A stretch of DNA of 64,000 bases. It comes from Boesenbergia rotunda (taxonomy: Eukaryota > Streptophyta > Magnoliopsida > Zingiberales > Zingiberaceae). How positions within the stretch are numbered: position 1 is the first letter of the stretch; each line of letters starts with the position of its first letter. The DNA lies in contig JAGFNQ010000954.1 in the NCBI GenBank assembly GCA_024364735.1, positions 1,248,221 through 1,312,220 on the forward strand, given 5' to 3'. The notes under the pieces were generated by a model that worked only from the letters and a program-made list of their open reading frames with translations, had not been told where the DNA came from and searched no databases. This document shows positions 21,366 to 31,826 of the stretch, piece by piece. A program made the position numbers and the translations under genes.

Positions 21366-24022
21366 CATACAAAATTTTTCATCGGTATTCCATCGGTAAC
21401 TATATTTATCGATGGATTACCAATGGGCAGTGTACCCTGACGAAAATGTCATTTCTATCGGAACAGTTCCAACGAAATAAGACTTTCCGTCGAAACATTT
21501 CCAATGGAAATACTATTTCCGTCGGGAATTATGGTATTTTCATCGGAAATATCTCGACCGATATCGCATTTCCAGATTCGATATTTATCGACGAAATTGT
21601 ATTTCCGTCAGAATTCAAAAAAAAATTGCATGGATATATTTGTATTTAAGATTATCATATGTATAATTTATATACAAAAAAACCATCACAAGCGATGGTA
21701 TACAAACAATGACATACAAACACACATTCAAACATATCCAAACAATCACATAACCAAACATATTCAAACAACCACACATCCATATATATATAAATCAAAT
21801 GAAAAAGATAATGTAATAACAATGATACCTGAATAAAATAGCAAATCATGTTGGAGACAAACAAAATATCACATAGGAGTCCTAAAATAAAATTTCAAAT
21901 GAACAAATTAAGATATGTACACAGAATAAATATATTTTGCAAGGTTTAATGTATGATAAATAAAAAAACGCATTCAACGATATAATGGGAATCCAAACAC
22001 ATGTCCAAATAAAAAATACATATCCAATGATACATTTATGATAAATAAAAAAAATAAGTTGTTATTGAACACACTTTAAAAAAAAGCTAATCAGTCGGGT
22101 CAAAGGGCAGATAGGCAAACAAGTTAACATCGCTTGCATATAATCTAGGAGCTCTCTATTTTCTTCCCTAAGCTTCCGATGCTCCTCTGCTCTCCTCGCA
22201 TCATCAGCGACCCTTCTCGCTTCATCATCAGCCCTCCTCTCATCCTCAATGGCCCTCCTCTGCGCATCAATGTCTATCCATTACTCATTCTTCTGGTCCA
22301 TTGATTGAATTTGAGTGCGTAGGTCTTGATTTTCTTGTAATACCCTATGCATCTCACTAGAAGAAGAGGAACTGACACAACCCCTCAGAGTCCTTAAGCG
22401 ATCAAATGTAACTTTGGCCTGAGAACCAATGCCATAGAGGGTGGAGTTTTTTGTCAGTTCACCGACAACATCATAATATATCTGATTGATTGAGAATGTG
22501 ACTCTCCCCCCTTTACTGTAGGCTAAGATGCCTGAGCGATTGTCTCAATAATTTTGCCTATATTATAAATATAATATAATTAATAATTAATTCGATGATA
22601 AGTACTAAAGGTAAGCAAGATACAAACTATTATATAAAGTTAACAATCTTACATGGATGACCTCAAAACGAGAATCAACGAATGGTCTATCTTTTTCCTT
22701 GTGGGTCTTTATAGAGACCTCCATAATGGTGGGATTGTCGAGCTAGTTCTCATTCCTGTATACAGAAATATATTAGGCCAATATCATAGAAGTATGGTAA
22801 TAAATTAAAATTTTGCTTTGTATCAACTTTAAATTAAATTCACCAAATCAAGAGCATGCTCAACCATATATTTCGAACCAAACGTATGTCGAGCAATTCC
22901 GGTACTCGGACCACCTAGATCAATGTTTCTATTAGTTCAAGCCTTTTAAGTATTTTGTTTCCACCTTTGTTGAGCCCACGTAGCCATCCATGCACCCCAT
23001 ATCTTGGTAGAAACATACATCGGTTTTGTAGGATTTTGTCTGATATAATAGAGAAAGTCTTTGTAAAGCTTAGCACAATAAATGTTCTATGTTGATTTAA
23101 AGAGTTCCTCCTTGCCCTCCTCCCAAGTATATCATTTCTGTAATTATAAATTAAAGATTTAGTACAATAATGGGTAAATATATTACAAAAATCAAATATA
23201 TTTATTACTTACCACAAATTCATTATAATAAATATTTTCATCTCATGATTTATATGCTTCCATAAGTAGATCTGCATACTTGTTCCTTGAATTTGCTGGT
23301 TATATAAGATGATACCTTATGGCCATCTGGAGTAAATCTATATAAAAAAATAAGAACATATAAGAAAGATATTATAATTAATATATGAACTTTAATTACT
23401 AATAACAACAAATACATACGATTCTCCAATAAGTCGTAAAACTCGATAGCCACGAGAAACTACTGCCTACCACTCTGCCATAAAAAATGTTTGGAAAATA
23501 ATATTATGAGACATCATAATAAAGGTGACTAATATGATAATAAAAATGTAAAACAATATGGAAGCATAACTTATTTGATGAATAATAATGCTAATATTTA
23601 ATCATCATTGTCATCTATGTCCTCATCACTAGACTCTAATAGTTTAATAAGATCTTCACTGCTAGACATCTCTCAATCATCGCTCAATCATCATTAGATG
23701 TGGATTGAAGTTGTGAATAAACTAAATGTCTCTCTACATTGTCATTCTAAAATGTATTATGATTTTGAACAGTGAAGGTGTTCGACATTTCTATAATTGA
23801 GCGAGCCTTCATTCGATAAACAAACAACTATTGACTAGATCTACTTCTTTTCATAGGGTATTCAAGATAAAAAAAAAACCTGACTCGCTTATACCCCGAA
23901 AATGAAATGTTTAAATTTGTTGAACCTTTTATTTTTATTAGCCTCCACTAATTTATAGTTTGGGTGTATTCTTTTACCTATTATTGGGGTTGGATCATAC
24001 CATGAATATTTGAACATCATAT
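21366..24022 (-). mobile_element. CACTA (En/Spm) relic with second-gene coiled coil
   Basis: The left 250 bp have many short motifs close to TTTCCGTCGGAAA in both orientations, the subterminal repeat signature of CACTA transposons. On the minus strand, broken exons of the Ptta/En/Spm-type second protein follow: a TWGAWMATWAQQRWKQNT-like block and GGPSTGIARHTFGSKYMVEH (about 22850-23010), NPTIMEVSIKTHKEKDRP (22660-22735), GIGSQAKVTFDRLRTLRGC (22375-22440), and an Arg/Glu-rich coiled coil (22105-22340). Several stops interrupt it. This protein type binds transposon ends. Neither CACTA terminus remains: the left side meets the Tat LTR and the right side the Sirevirus LTR. Confidence 0.7.
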
Positions 24023-24055
24023 TGTTGGTGCAAAAAGCATCAAACATGAATAATC

Positions 24056-25657
24056 TGTTAGTAGGAGCCCTAGAGTCAATTATGTGATGATTGACTAGGG
24101 ACTTTTTGTATCGTATTCTATCACTAATAAAGGCATGTTTGGTTATTATACTTACTTTATACTTGTGTCAAATAACTAAGTATAATAATGTCCTTAGGTA
24201 GTAGGTTCTTATCTACAACATATCGATTGGTTGAATCGATAGAGAGATAATGTAGAGAACACTACACTAAATCATTCCTAGTCAAGCATTAATATTCAAG
24301 GACAATATTATTGCATGGAAACTAGCATGTAGGTCAATTGATGACTTGAGCTCACAAGTCATGGATATGTAATATCAAGTTGACACATGGGTATACATTA
24401 GAGAATGTATACTGAATTGACCTGCCATGAGAAAGTTTCATAGATTGTCATATGAGTGTCATAAACTTTCTCATGTGACTATTAGTATGAATAGTCCTTA
24501 GACCTGAAGTCACTACGGTTTCCTACATAAGGAGTTGTGTACTTTGGTATCGTCAAACATCACCCGTAACAGGGTGGACTATAAACGCGATCACTGGGTA
24601 TATAATGAATTATGCGGAGGGATATGAGTGATGTAGATGGGATCTATCCCTCCCATATGACGGGAGTGATATTTGTGGGCCCCTTGATCCAGTAGGACTA
24701 TTAAAACACATGATCATGCTCAAATGAGTCAATATGAGATATTGAGCTCATTTGTTTGAGTGAGTCTACTTGGGGATCAAGAAACATAAAGATTGATCAA
24801 GGATGACACAGTCTATATCTCATTGGTCAATCTAGATATCAAGAATAGAATGACAAGGTCATACATTATCCTAGTCATGGAGGTTAAGTCGGATCTCGAC
24901 TTTCTTGTTACTTGGATAGCAATGATGCATTAATAGATGTCACTCATTTCTTATATGTCTAAAGTGGTTTAGGCACATTGCCAATGTTACGAGAACCTAT
25001 TGGGTCACACACTAAGGACACGATGCTTCAGGAGACCTGTTCGGGAGCTCGGGAGACCTGGTCGGGAGCTCGGGAGGCCTGGTTGGGAACTCATGAGATA
25101 TTAATTCATTAAAGTGTTTAATGAATTAATAATAAAGGAAAAGTAAAAAGTCTCTCTTCATTGAATGGAGAGAAGTTAAAGAGTCACATGAGAAGATGTG
25201 ATCTTTATTGGTTTTAATGAAGGGAAGCTAAAGGGACAAAAACCTCTTCATATTCATGGGATGAGTATAAAAGAGGGTCTTGTCATTTGGATGAGTAAGT
25301 CCCCCCCCCCCCTTCCTCTCTTCCTCCTCTTCTCCCTCTTGGCCGAAACCCTTTCTTTTTGGGGGTTCTTGGTGGTTTTGTGAACTACCTCAAGTTGCTA
25401 GCACAACTAAGGTAGTTCTTCTCCAAAGCTGAGAGGTCGTGTTCGTGTGGATACGCATAGAGGCACGGACGCTTGAGTGTGCAAGAGATCTGACGCATCT
25501 TGGACGAGCGGGATAAACGAAAGGGCACGCACCAAAGGTATATCTACAAGATAAGTAGTTGTAGATCGGCTTTGTACGAGTTTTCTTTAATATGGATTGA
25601 TCAAGGGATCTTGTTTCCGCTGTGTTTCTGTGTTCATGGCGCCGGGATATCCCTACA
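24056..25657 (+). mobile_element. copia-type solo LTR (1.6 kb)
   Basis: TGTTAGTAGGAGCCC...GGGATATCCCTACA with TG/CA ends. Flanks are taatc (24051-24055) and tagtc (25658-25662), a 4/5 match, and joining the flanks gives a continuous Sirevirus LTR start. It contains a TATAAAAG box at 25266-25273, a 12-base C run (25301-25312), and the end sequence ttgtttccgctgtgtttctgtgtt common in plant copia LTRs. No second LTR or internal region is present. Confidence 0.75.
25266..25273 (+). promoter_or_regulatory. TATA box of the solo LTR
   Basis: TATAAAAG in the middle of the LTR on its sense strand, the expected promoter position at the U3/R border. Confidence 0.65.
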
Positions 25658-27433
25658 TAGTCAACCTCTAGTGTTTCAATGTTTGACAATATACTAAAGG
25701 CTGGTCAAAGTGATCAAGGGTTAAGAGAAATAGTACCTGATGTTTGGTAGGGTAAACCCAATCTTCATCAGGTTGACCAAAGGGTTAGCCAAACAAGACT
25801 TGATGTTTGGCAGGGTAATCAAACCTAGATATGATATGTTTGACAATATACCAAGGTTTGATCAGTTAGAACAAGGGTTAGTCAAACAGGATCTGATGTT
25901 TGGCAGAGAACCCAGGATTGGTCAGTTTGATCAAGAGATAAGTCAAACAAGACTTGATGTTTGGAAAAGTAATAAACATATTTGGACTAAGCCAAACAAG
26001 ACTTGATGTTTGGCAGAAAGAAGTCTAGTCAAGATTAAGATGACTAGCAAAGAAGTCCTGGCCGAGGGTTGGGCACCGAAGTCATGGTTCGGGGAATTAG
26101 GCATGAAGTCTTGACTTACAGGGTTGAGCAAGAAGTCCTGGTCGGGGATCGGGCAATAAAGACTTGGCAAGTGAAGTCGAGCACGAAGACTTGGTTCAGG
26201 GGATCGAGCGGAAGACTTTGTCGAGAGGGGATCGCGAACAGGAGTCGAGACGGGTCGACGTCGAACGTCATCGAGTTTCAGGTTCTCGGAGGCCGAGTAA
26301 AAGTCTTGGTTGGGGATCGGGAGCGAAGACTTGGCAAGTGAAGCCGAGCACGAAGACTTGGTCCAGGGAACCGAGCAGAAGACTTTGCCGAGCGGGGATC
26401 ACGGACAAGAGTCGAGATGGGTCGAGGTCGAACGTCGTCAAGTTTTGGATTCTTGGAGGCCAAGCAAAAGTCCAACCGGAGGTCCTGGTTAGCAAAAAAT
26501 AACTTCTCCATAGTGGAGTAGGAGAGGACGCGTTCCTCGGAAAACGAACAGTAGGCGTCGGTTCGACCTTGGATTTCGGATTAAACCTGAAAGTCAGGAC
26601 CAAGACATCACTGGCTATAATTCATACATGTTTTTATTTTATATATTCTTGTATGTTTGGGACTAATCTTTGTTGCAGCTGAAAAGAGAAAGCAGCTTGA
26701 CTGGGGCACCTGCATGGGACTCAAGCGCTTGAGAGCTGGCAAACGGCAGCTGAGCTGGCGCAACGGTCAGAAACCTAGGTGTCGTGGCGAGTGTTGAGTG
26801 GCGGTTCCACGTTAGCACTCAGACGCCTGAATGGGACTCAGGCACCTGGCCAGGGATAAAATTTGACCAGGCAGCAAATAGAGTTTCTGCCCGATACGTT
26901 GTAATGGTGGTGCCTAAATGGCCATTCAGGCGTCTGAGTAAGTATTATAAAAAGGGGTCGAGTGCAGCAGTTCAAGCAATCAATTCTCAAATCCGTTAAC
27001 TCATTCCTTACGAAGAAAAAGTGCTAAGTCGAAACTCTGCGACCAAGGAGGCTCCAGGAAGAAGTGTGTGGCGCTTCGAACTTCCAAAGTTGGCCGAGAC
27101 CTTCACACTTTGGTTTGCGTACTACAAGTTGTACTTATTTCATTATTATTTGTGCTTGTACTTAAACTATAAGACGGATATCTCCACCCCCGGAAAACTT
27201 TCGGAAAGGAGACCACTAGTGGACAGGCACTTCCCGTAATTAGGTCTTGAACATACTGACCCTGAGAGGTTGGGAACCAAGAAATCTCGTGTGTTTGTAT
27301 TGTATATTTTCGCTTTATCTTTTATTCCATTGCTACTAACAACTCTGATATTATGCGAACGATCGACGAAGGTCCGTCGAAAAGTTTTTCCAAAGTGATA
27401 TCCCCCTTTATCGCTGAATCTCGATCCTACAAT

Positions 27434-27448
27434 TGGTATTAGAGCAGG
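27434..27448 (+). other. primer-binding site of plus-strand Sirevirus relic
   Basis: TGGTATTAGAGCAGG, one base from the initiator-Met primer-binding site, two bases after the LTR end at 27431. Confidence 0.85.
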
Positions 27449-27532
27449 TGGCTTTAATCAGACTCACTGTCGAAGGAGCAAGAGGGCCAGAAATTGAGGG
27501 GGAGCCAAGGGTGAATAAAGTATATTTTAATT

Positions 27533-28443
27533 ATGTTTGATTTTAGGTTTCATATAATTTGTTTCAAGTGTAGTGAGAGAGGACACTACAAAAGCAAATG
27601 TCCTACTCGTAAGACTCGTACATCACCACCGGCGGCAACGAAGGTATCATTGCCAAGTGTCTGGAGAGACAAGAACCATATCAGATGCTTCAAGTGCCAA
27701 AAGCAAGGACATTACAAGAGTCAGTATCCAGACTGGAGGATCAGCAGGTCAACAATGCCAAGAAATGCAACAATGGTAAACGAGGTACAAAAATTTAATT
27801 TCCACAATAATATTTTTTAAATTCCTGCACAGTTGTATAATATTTTTGGTAATTTAGATAACAATGTTAATTTTTCAGATAAATTAGATTTTCTGTATAG
27901 CAAATTTAATGTATTGCATAATAAATTAGCTAGTAATTGACCCAAATCAAATATTGATAATATTAAAATAGTAAATATTAACTCCTTAATTTTTAATATT
28001 AATGCTGCAATCTTATAAATTTATTCTAACCTTTCTCCAGACAATCCTAATAATACTGAAGATAATTATAATGATACTGAAGATATTCTCATGATTTTGT
28101 AGATAATTCACAATCTTTAATTAATAATAATGAAAATAATCTTATTAATATTGAAAATAATTGTATTAATACTGAAGATAATCTTAATAATTCAGATGAT
28201 AATACTCAACCCTTAATTAATATTTCGGAAGATAATAATGAAACATTAATTAATAATTCTCAAGATAATTCTAACGATGTTAAAGATAATTATGAAACCT
28301 TAATTAATATTTTTACTAATTTTGAATATTATAATATAACTTTAATTAGTAATCTTGAAAATTATTCTACTTATTTTGAAGATAATGATACAACTTTTAT
28401 CAATTCTGAATATAACTCTGAAAATGAAAATGAAGATGATTGA
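27533..28443 (+). pseudogene. copia gag remnant: two zinc knuckles and Asn/Asp-rich tail
   Basis: The nucleocapsid end of a copia Gag. The capsid part is missing: the knuckles come only about 100 bp after the primer-binding site. Knuckle 1 is CFKCSERGHYKSKC (about 27563-27604). Knuckle 2 is CFKCQKQGHYKSQY (27689-27730), whose last Cys is Tyr. Downstream the sequence is very AT-rich. From about 28097 a frame without stops runs 115 codons to TGA 28441, nearly all Asn, Asp, Glu, Ile and Leu. It may be the acidic Gag tail after an AT-biased expansion, or chance in low-complexity DNA. Confidence 0.6.
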
Positions 28444-30483
28444 AAATGAATTTATTAAAATTAAATTAATAATTAAAAAGGCTTACAAGAATTCAAATTA
28501 AACAGAATTATTAAATAAAATTGAAATCTTAAAAATGAAATAAATATTAGATGAATCAGAATTCTTTGAATTAATGGTAATGATGCAATTAGACCCAAAA
28601 TTATTATTCAAATCTTAAAAACTTAAATCTTAATTATTCCAAATCTTAATTAAATCTTAAATTTAAATTAATTATCTTCAATTATATCTTAATTCAAATC
28701 TTAGAAACTTAAATCTCAATTAATCACAAATCTAAAAAATTAAATCTTAATTAATCCAAATCTTAAATATTAATTCAAATATTAAAATCTTAAATCTTAA
28801 TTAATCACAAATCTAATAAAACTTAAATGTTAATTAACAATTCAACTTTAATTAGAAACTCAATCCTTAATTCAAAATTCAAATCCATGAACTAAATTTA
28901 AATTAATTACCTTCAATTATGAAACTAAATACAATTCTACATAACTAAAACAATCAATTTAATAATAATAAATATGTCAAAGTAGGTTGACATATTCACA
29001 AGTTCACACGTTCTGTATCAAAATGAGAATTTGATACTTTATTAGAAATCAAATTAAATTGCTTCTACTTGATTGGCACATGCATAACTATCATGCTCAT
29101 GCATCTGTTTATGTTTTTCTTCCATATCTGTCATGTCATTATGCTAGTTTATTTCTTGTATAATCTAGAATGGCTAGATAAAAATAAGATTGGATGACAC
29201 TTGCCTAATATAGTGCCAGGGTGGGGCGAGATGATAATACGTTAGGGAAGTTTGGTCTAGAAAGTCAGGAAGGGTAAGGAGTACCCGACTTGGTCAACCT
29301 AACTAAGTGAAACTAGCCGAAGCTACCTCGCCCCATCCTAGACTAGTTAGACTAGAGTTTTTCAAAAAGTAAATTGAAAGTATTATTTCTTTAAAAGGCT
29401 TTGTTTAAGGAAAGGGTCGTTGTTCCGATAACGATGAAGGCCCCTGTGCCTCGCCTCGCCAAGACCTAGACGCCAAATATTGAAAGTTACTTTTAAGTTA
29501 CTAATTGTTAAACTTTGAATTTAACTCAAGGTCAAATAATCTATAAAATTAAATTCAGAAAAATTATTCAAGCATCTCACAACACCCATAAGACAACCAT
29601 GCTTGTTTGTATTACGACACTTAGAATAAGTGAGATGATTAGGACTAATCAATTGATAAATATTTTCAAAATGGTTTTAAAAAATCCTTAGAATATTTTC
29701 TTAAAAAATATATTTTAAAAATTATGATTAAACATAATAATGTTTTAATAAATTTCATGCATGATTATGTGTATCTATAAATATATTTCAAAAATTATAT
29801 ATCTTTTCGAAAGTTGTTTGACCTGCACTTAGACACAAATCCTCTAGGTCAACACTAATGTCCCTTGAGACACTTAGGAAGAGTTTCTTGTAGTTAGCAA
29901 GGGTAGCCAGAAGGTGTCAGGTTCAGGGGAGTCTATCATTTTGCGAATTTTTTTTTAACATTTCTTTTGAAAATTATTTTTCAAAAATTATTCTTTTCAA
30001 AATTTTATCTCTGTCAAAATAGTTTTTGCTTAAAAAATTAGTATTTCATTCAAAATGCTTTTCAAAAAATATTTTTCAAAAATTTATTATGTCTTTCAAA
30101 ATATTTTTCAAAAAAATACTTCTTCAAAAATTATCATATTTTTTTAAAAATATTTTTCTAAAATATGTGGTAATTGCTCTTATGGTTTAGATAAACTCTA
30201 AAGGCACATATGAAGTCTTCCTTATGATCTGCAAGGATTCCTAAGATTGTGTCAAACATAAGGGGAGTCCCAATCAAAAGAATAATTCATCCTTTAATTT
30301 CTGATTACTTAAAAAATAATAATTTTTTTTGTAATTCTTTTCGTTTGAATCAAACCCTAAGACTCAGAGGAATATCAACTTATGGTTAACAAGCTTCCTA
30401 GGACTGTGTCAGGTTTAGGGAGAGGTTCAAATTAAAAGAACCATTAGAAGTTTCAAAAATACTATAATTTCAAAAAACGTTAT
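28444..30483 (+). mobile_element. non-coding internal part of the Sirevirus relic
   Basis: First comes simple AT-rich sequence with repeated aatcttaaattaa-like motifs (28440-28990). From about 29160 it resembles the gag-pol spacer of the Sirevirus at 50460-50760 read in reverse, including the shared blocks aggctttgt...aaggaaagggt and gtgcctcgccaagacct. Then follow TTTTTCAAAAAT-rich sequences to 30170. No pol remains before the Tat LTR begins at 30484. Confidence 0.6.
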
Positions 30484-31239
30484 TGTTCTGGAAGGAATCT
30501 ACGTCGATGGCCAGTCACCGAGGTCCAGCCCACGCGGATGCTGACGGGAGGGGAGGAACTCTGCACCCTGCGAGATCAACACGAGCGTTAGGGAAACACG
30601 CCGGAGGTTGTCCGGCGAAGCCCACTCCGACTCTCAAGTCAATGCCTCGCTAGAGAGGAGAAGTATTAAGCAGAAAGATGTATGAGTAGCATAGAATACA
30701 TAACCCCCTTTACTGAAGGGCTTGGACTACCTTTTATACCTGCGGTGGCTACCTTGGCACATCCCATAATCTATGCCACATCCCCCCCTTCATCGGTTAT
30801 CGGATAGACTTTGAAACGGTCCACGCCGCCATTAAGTGAGACCCGTTGCGATATTTAAGGGTCATGATGACTCAGCGCGAGTGGGGATGCTTATCCATAG
30901 ATCCGAGAAAAAAAAAGGGGGATCATTACTTGAGGTCGAATGTTGCTTGGGCTCCGCTTCCCCGAGGTGATCTCGAGGTCTTCTGGCCCGGACGATCGCG
31001 GGCGCTCTATTTCCCCGAGGTGGTCTTGGGACCCGACTTCCCGGGGTGATCCAGCGAGGGGTTTTCTGATCTGATCTTCCAGGGCGTGTTTTCCGCGCGG
31101 GGGGGGGGGGGGCCTGGAGGCTCCTCTTCCCGAGAGTGTCCCGAGAGCTCTGAATGGGGGAGTCACTCAGACTCATTATATCTTGCCACCCAGCTTCTTC
31201 ATCCCACATGCCCGCCACAGGCTATTTAACCCCATCACA
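30484..31239 (-). mobile_element. 3' LTR of Tat element 2 (minus strand)
   Basis: Read on the minus strand it starts TGTGATGGGGTTAAATAGCC at 31239 and ends ...CCTTCCAGAACA at 30484, the same ends as the LTR of Tat element 1. A polypurine tract (ACTTGAAGGGAGGGACT on the minus strand) lies just outside at 31240-31256. A TATA box (GGTATAAAAGG, minus) is at 30730-30740. The five bases left of it are gttat; the element's other end is missing. Confidence 0.85.
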
Positions 31240-31476
31240 AGTCCCTCCCTTCAAGTATGATTGAAGGAAATGTGGTTGACTGATCGGACTAGTGTAGTGG
31301 TGAAGAAGTTGTATCCCAGTAGGTCCTTGTACCCGTTACTGCTCCCTTAGTAGTTATACGGGGTCTCAGAATTGTAGAGATTGCCCCGGGTCTCTAGAAA
31401 ATCCCCTTTTTGGTTTTGTCCTTCCCGAAAGGCTTATATGGCTTTCGAGGTGCCGCAATGATACCTATCCCTCCGT

Positions 31477-31484
31477 TATAAAGG
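31477..31484 (+). promoter_or_regulatory. possible TATA box of antisense gene, element 2
   Basis: TATAAAGG on the plus strand, 343 bp upstream of ATG 31827. Element 1 has a similar TATA motif upstream of its antisense gene, 148 bp from the ATG. Confidence 0.45.
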
Positions 31485-31826
31485 CGCATGGAGCTCTTTG
31501 ATAGCGACAAGGTCCTTCTGCGAATGCCCCATCACCACGTGCTTCAACGACCCTCTTCACGACCTCTTACTGACGTGCGCCGCTGTAGCTGGATCACATC
31601 AGACAACTGTCTCTGGCGTTGCCCCGATGTGGCGGTTTCTTGCTCTCCACATGCTTCGTCCCTATTGCGTTCATGCAAGCGGATTCCTCGGTATAAGAAA
31701 GGAAGGCGAGGGTATTCGACCAACTTCTGACTTCATGGTTGGGTGCATCTCGTCTCCCTCTTCTTCTCTAAGGACTCTTTTTAACGTAAGTAGTTCGCCT
31801 CCTCCTTGTCTTTTCCCTTACGAATC

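Larger units (their letters stand above)
24023..27431 (+). mobile_element. 5' LTR of plus-strand Sirevirus relic, split by a solo LTR
   Basis: The LTR starts TGTTGGTGCAAAAAGCA at 24023, is interrupted at 24056-25657, and resumes at about 25658 (aacctctagtgtttcaatgtttgac). It ends gatcctaca at 27431, two bases before the primer-binding site. Inside are hairpin-like repeats (CAAAC-aagacttgat-GTTTG, about 25745-26010), longer repeats with gaagtcctggtcggggatcggg (26055-26500), and palindromic (A)GGCGCCTGA-like motifs (about 26700-26945). It ends in the LTR promoter/leader part. Total LTR length without the insert is about 1.8 kb. Confidence 0.75.

Noticed and set aside
26069..26603. Overlapping frames of 90-112 codons in the 26-kb LTR
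   Set aside because: They arise from repeated gaagtcctgg-type units on both strands, with no family motif and no consistent start.
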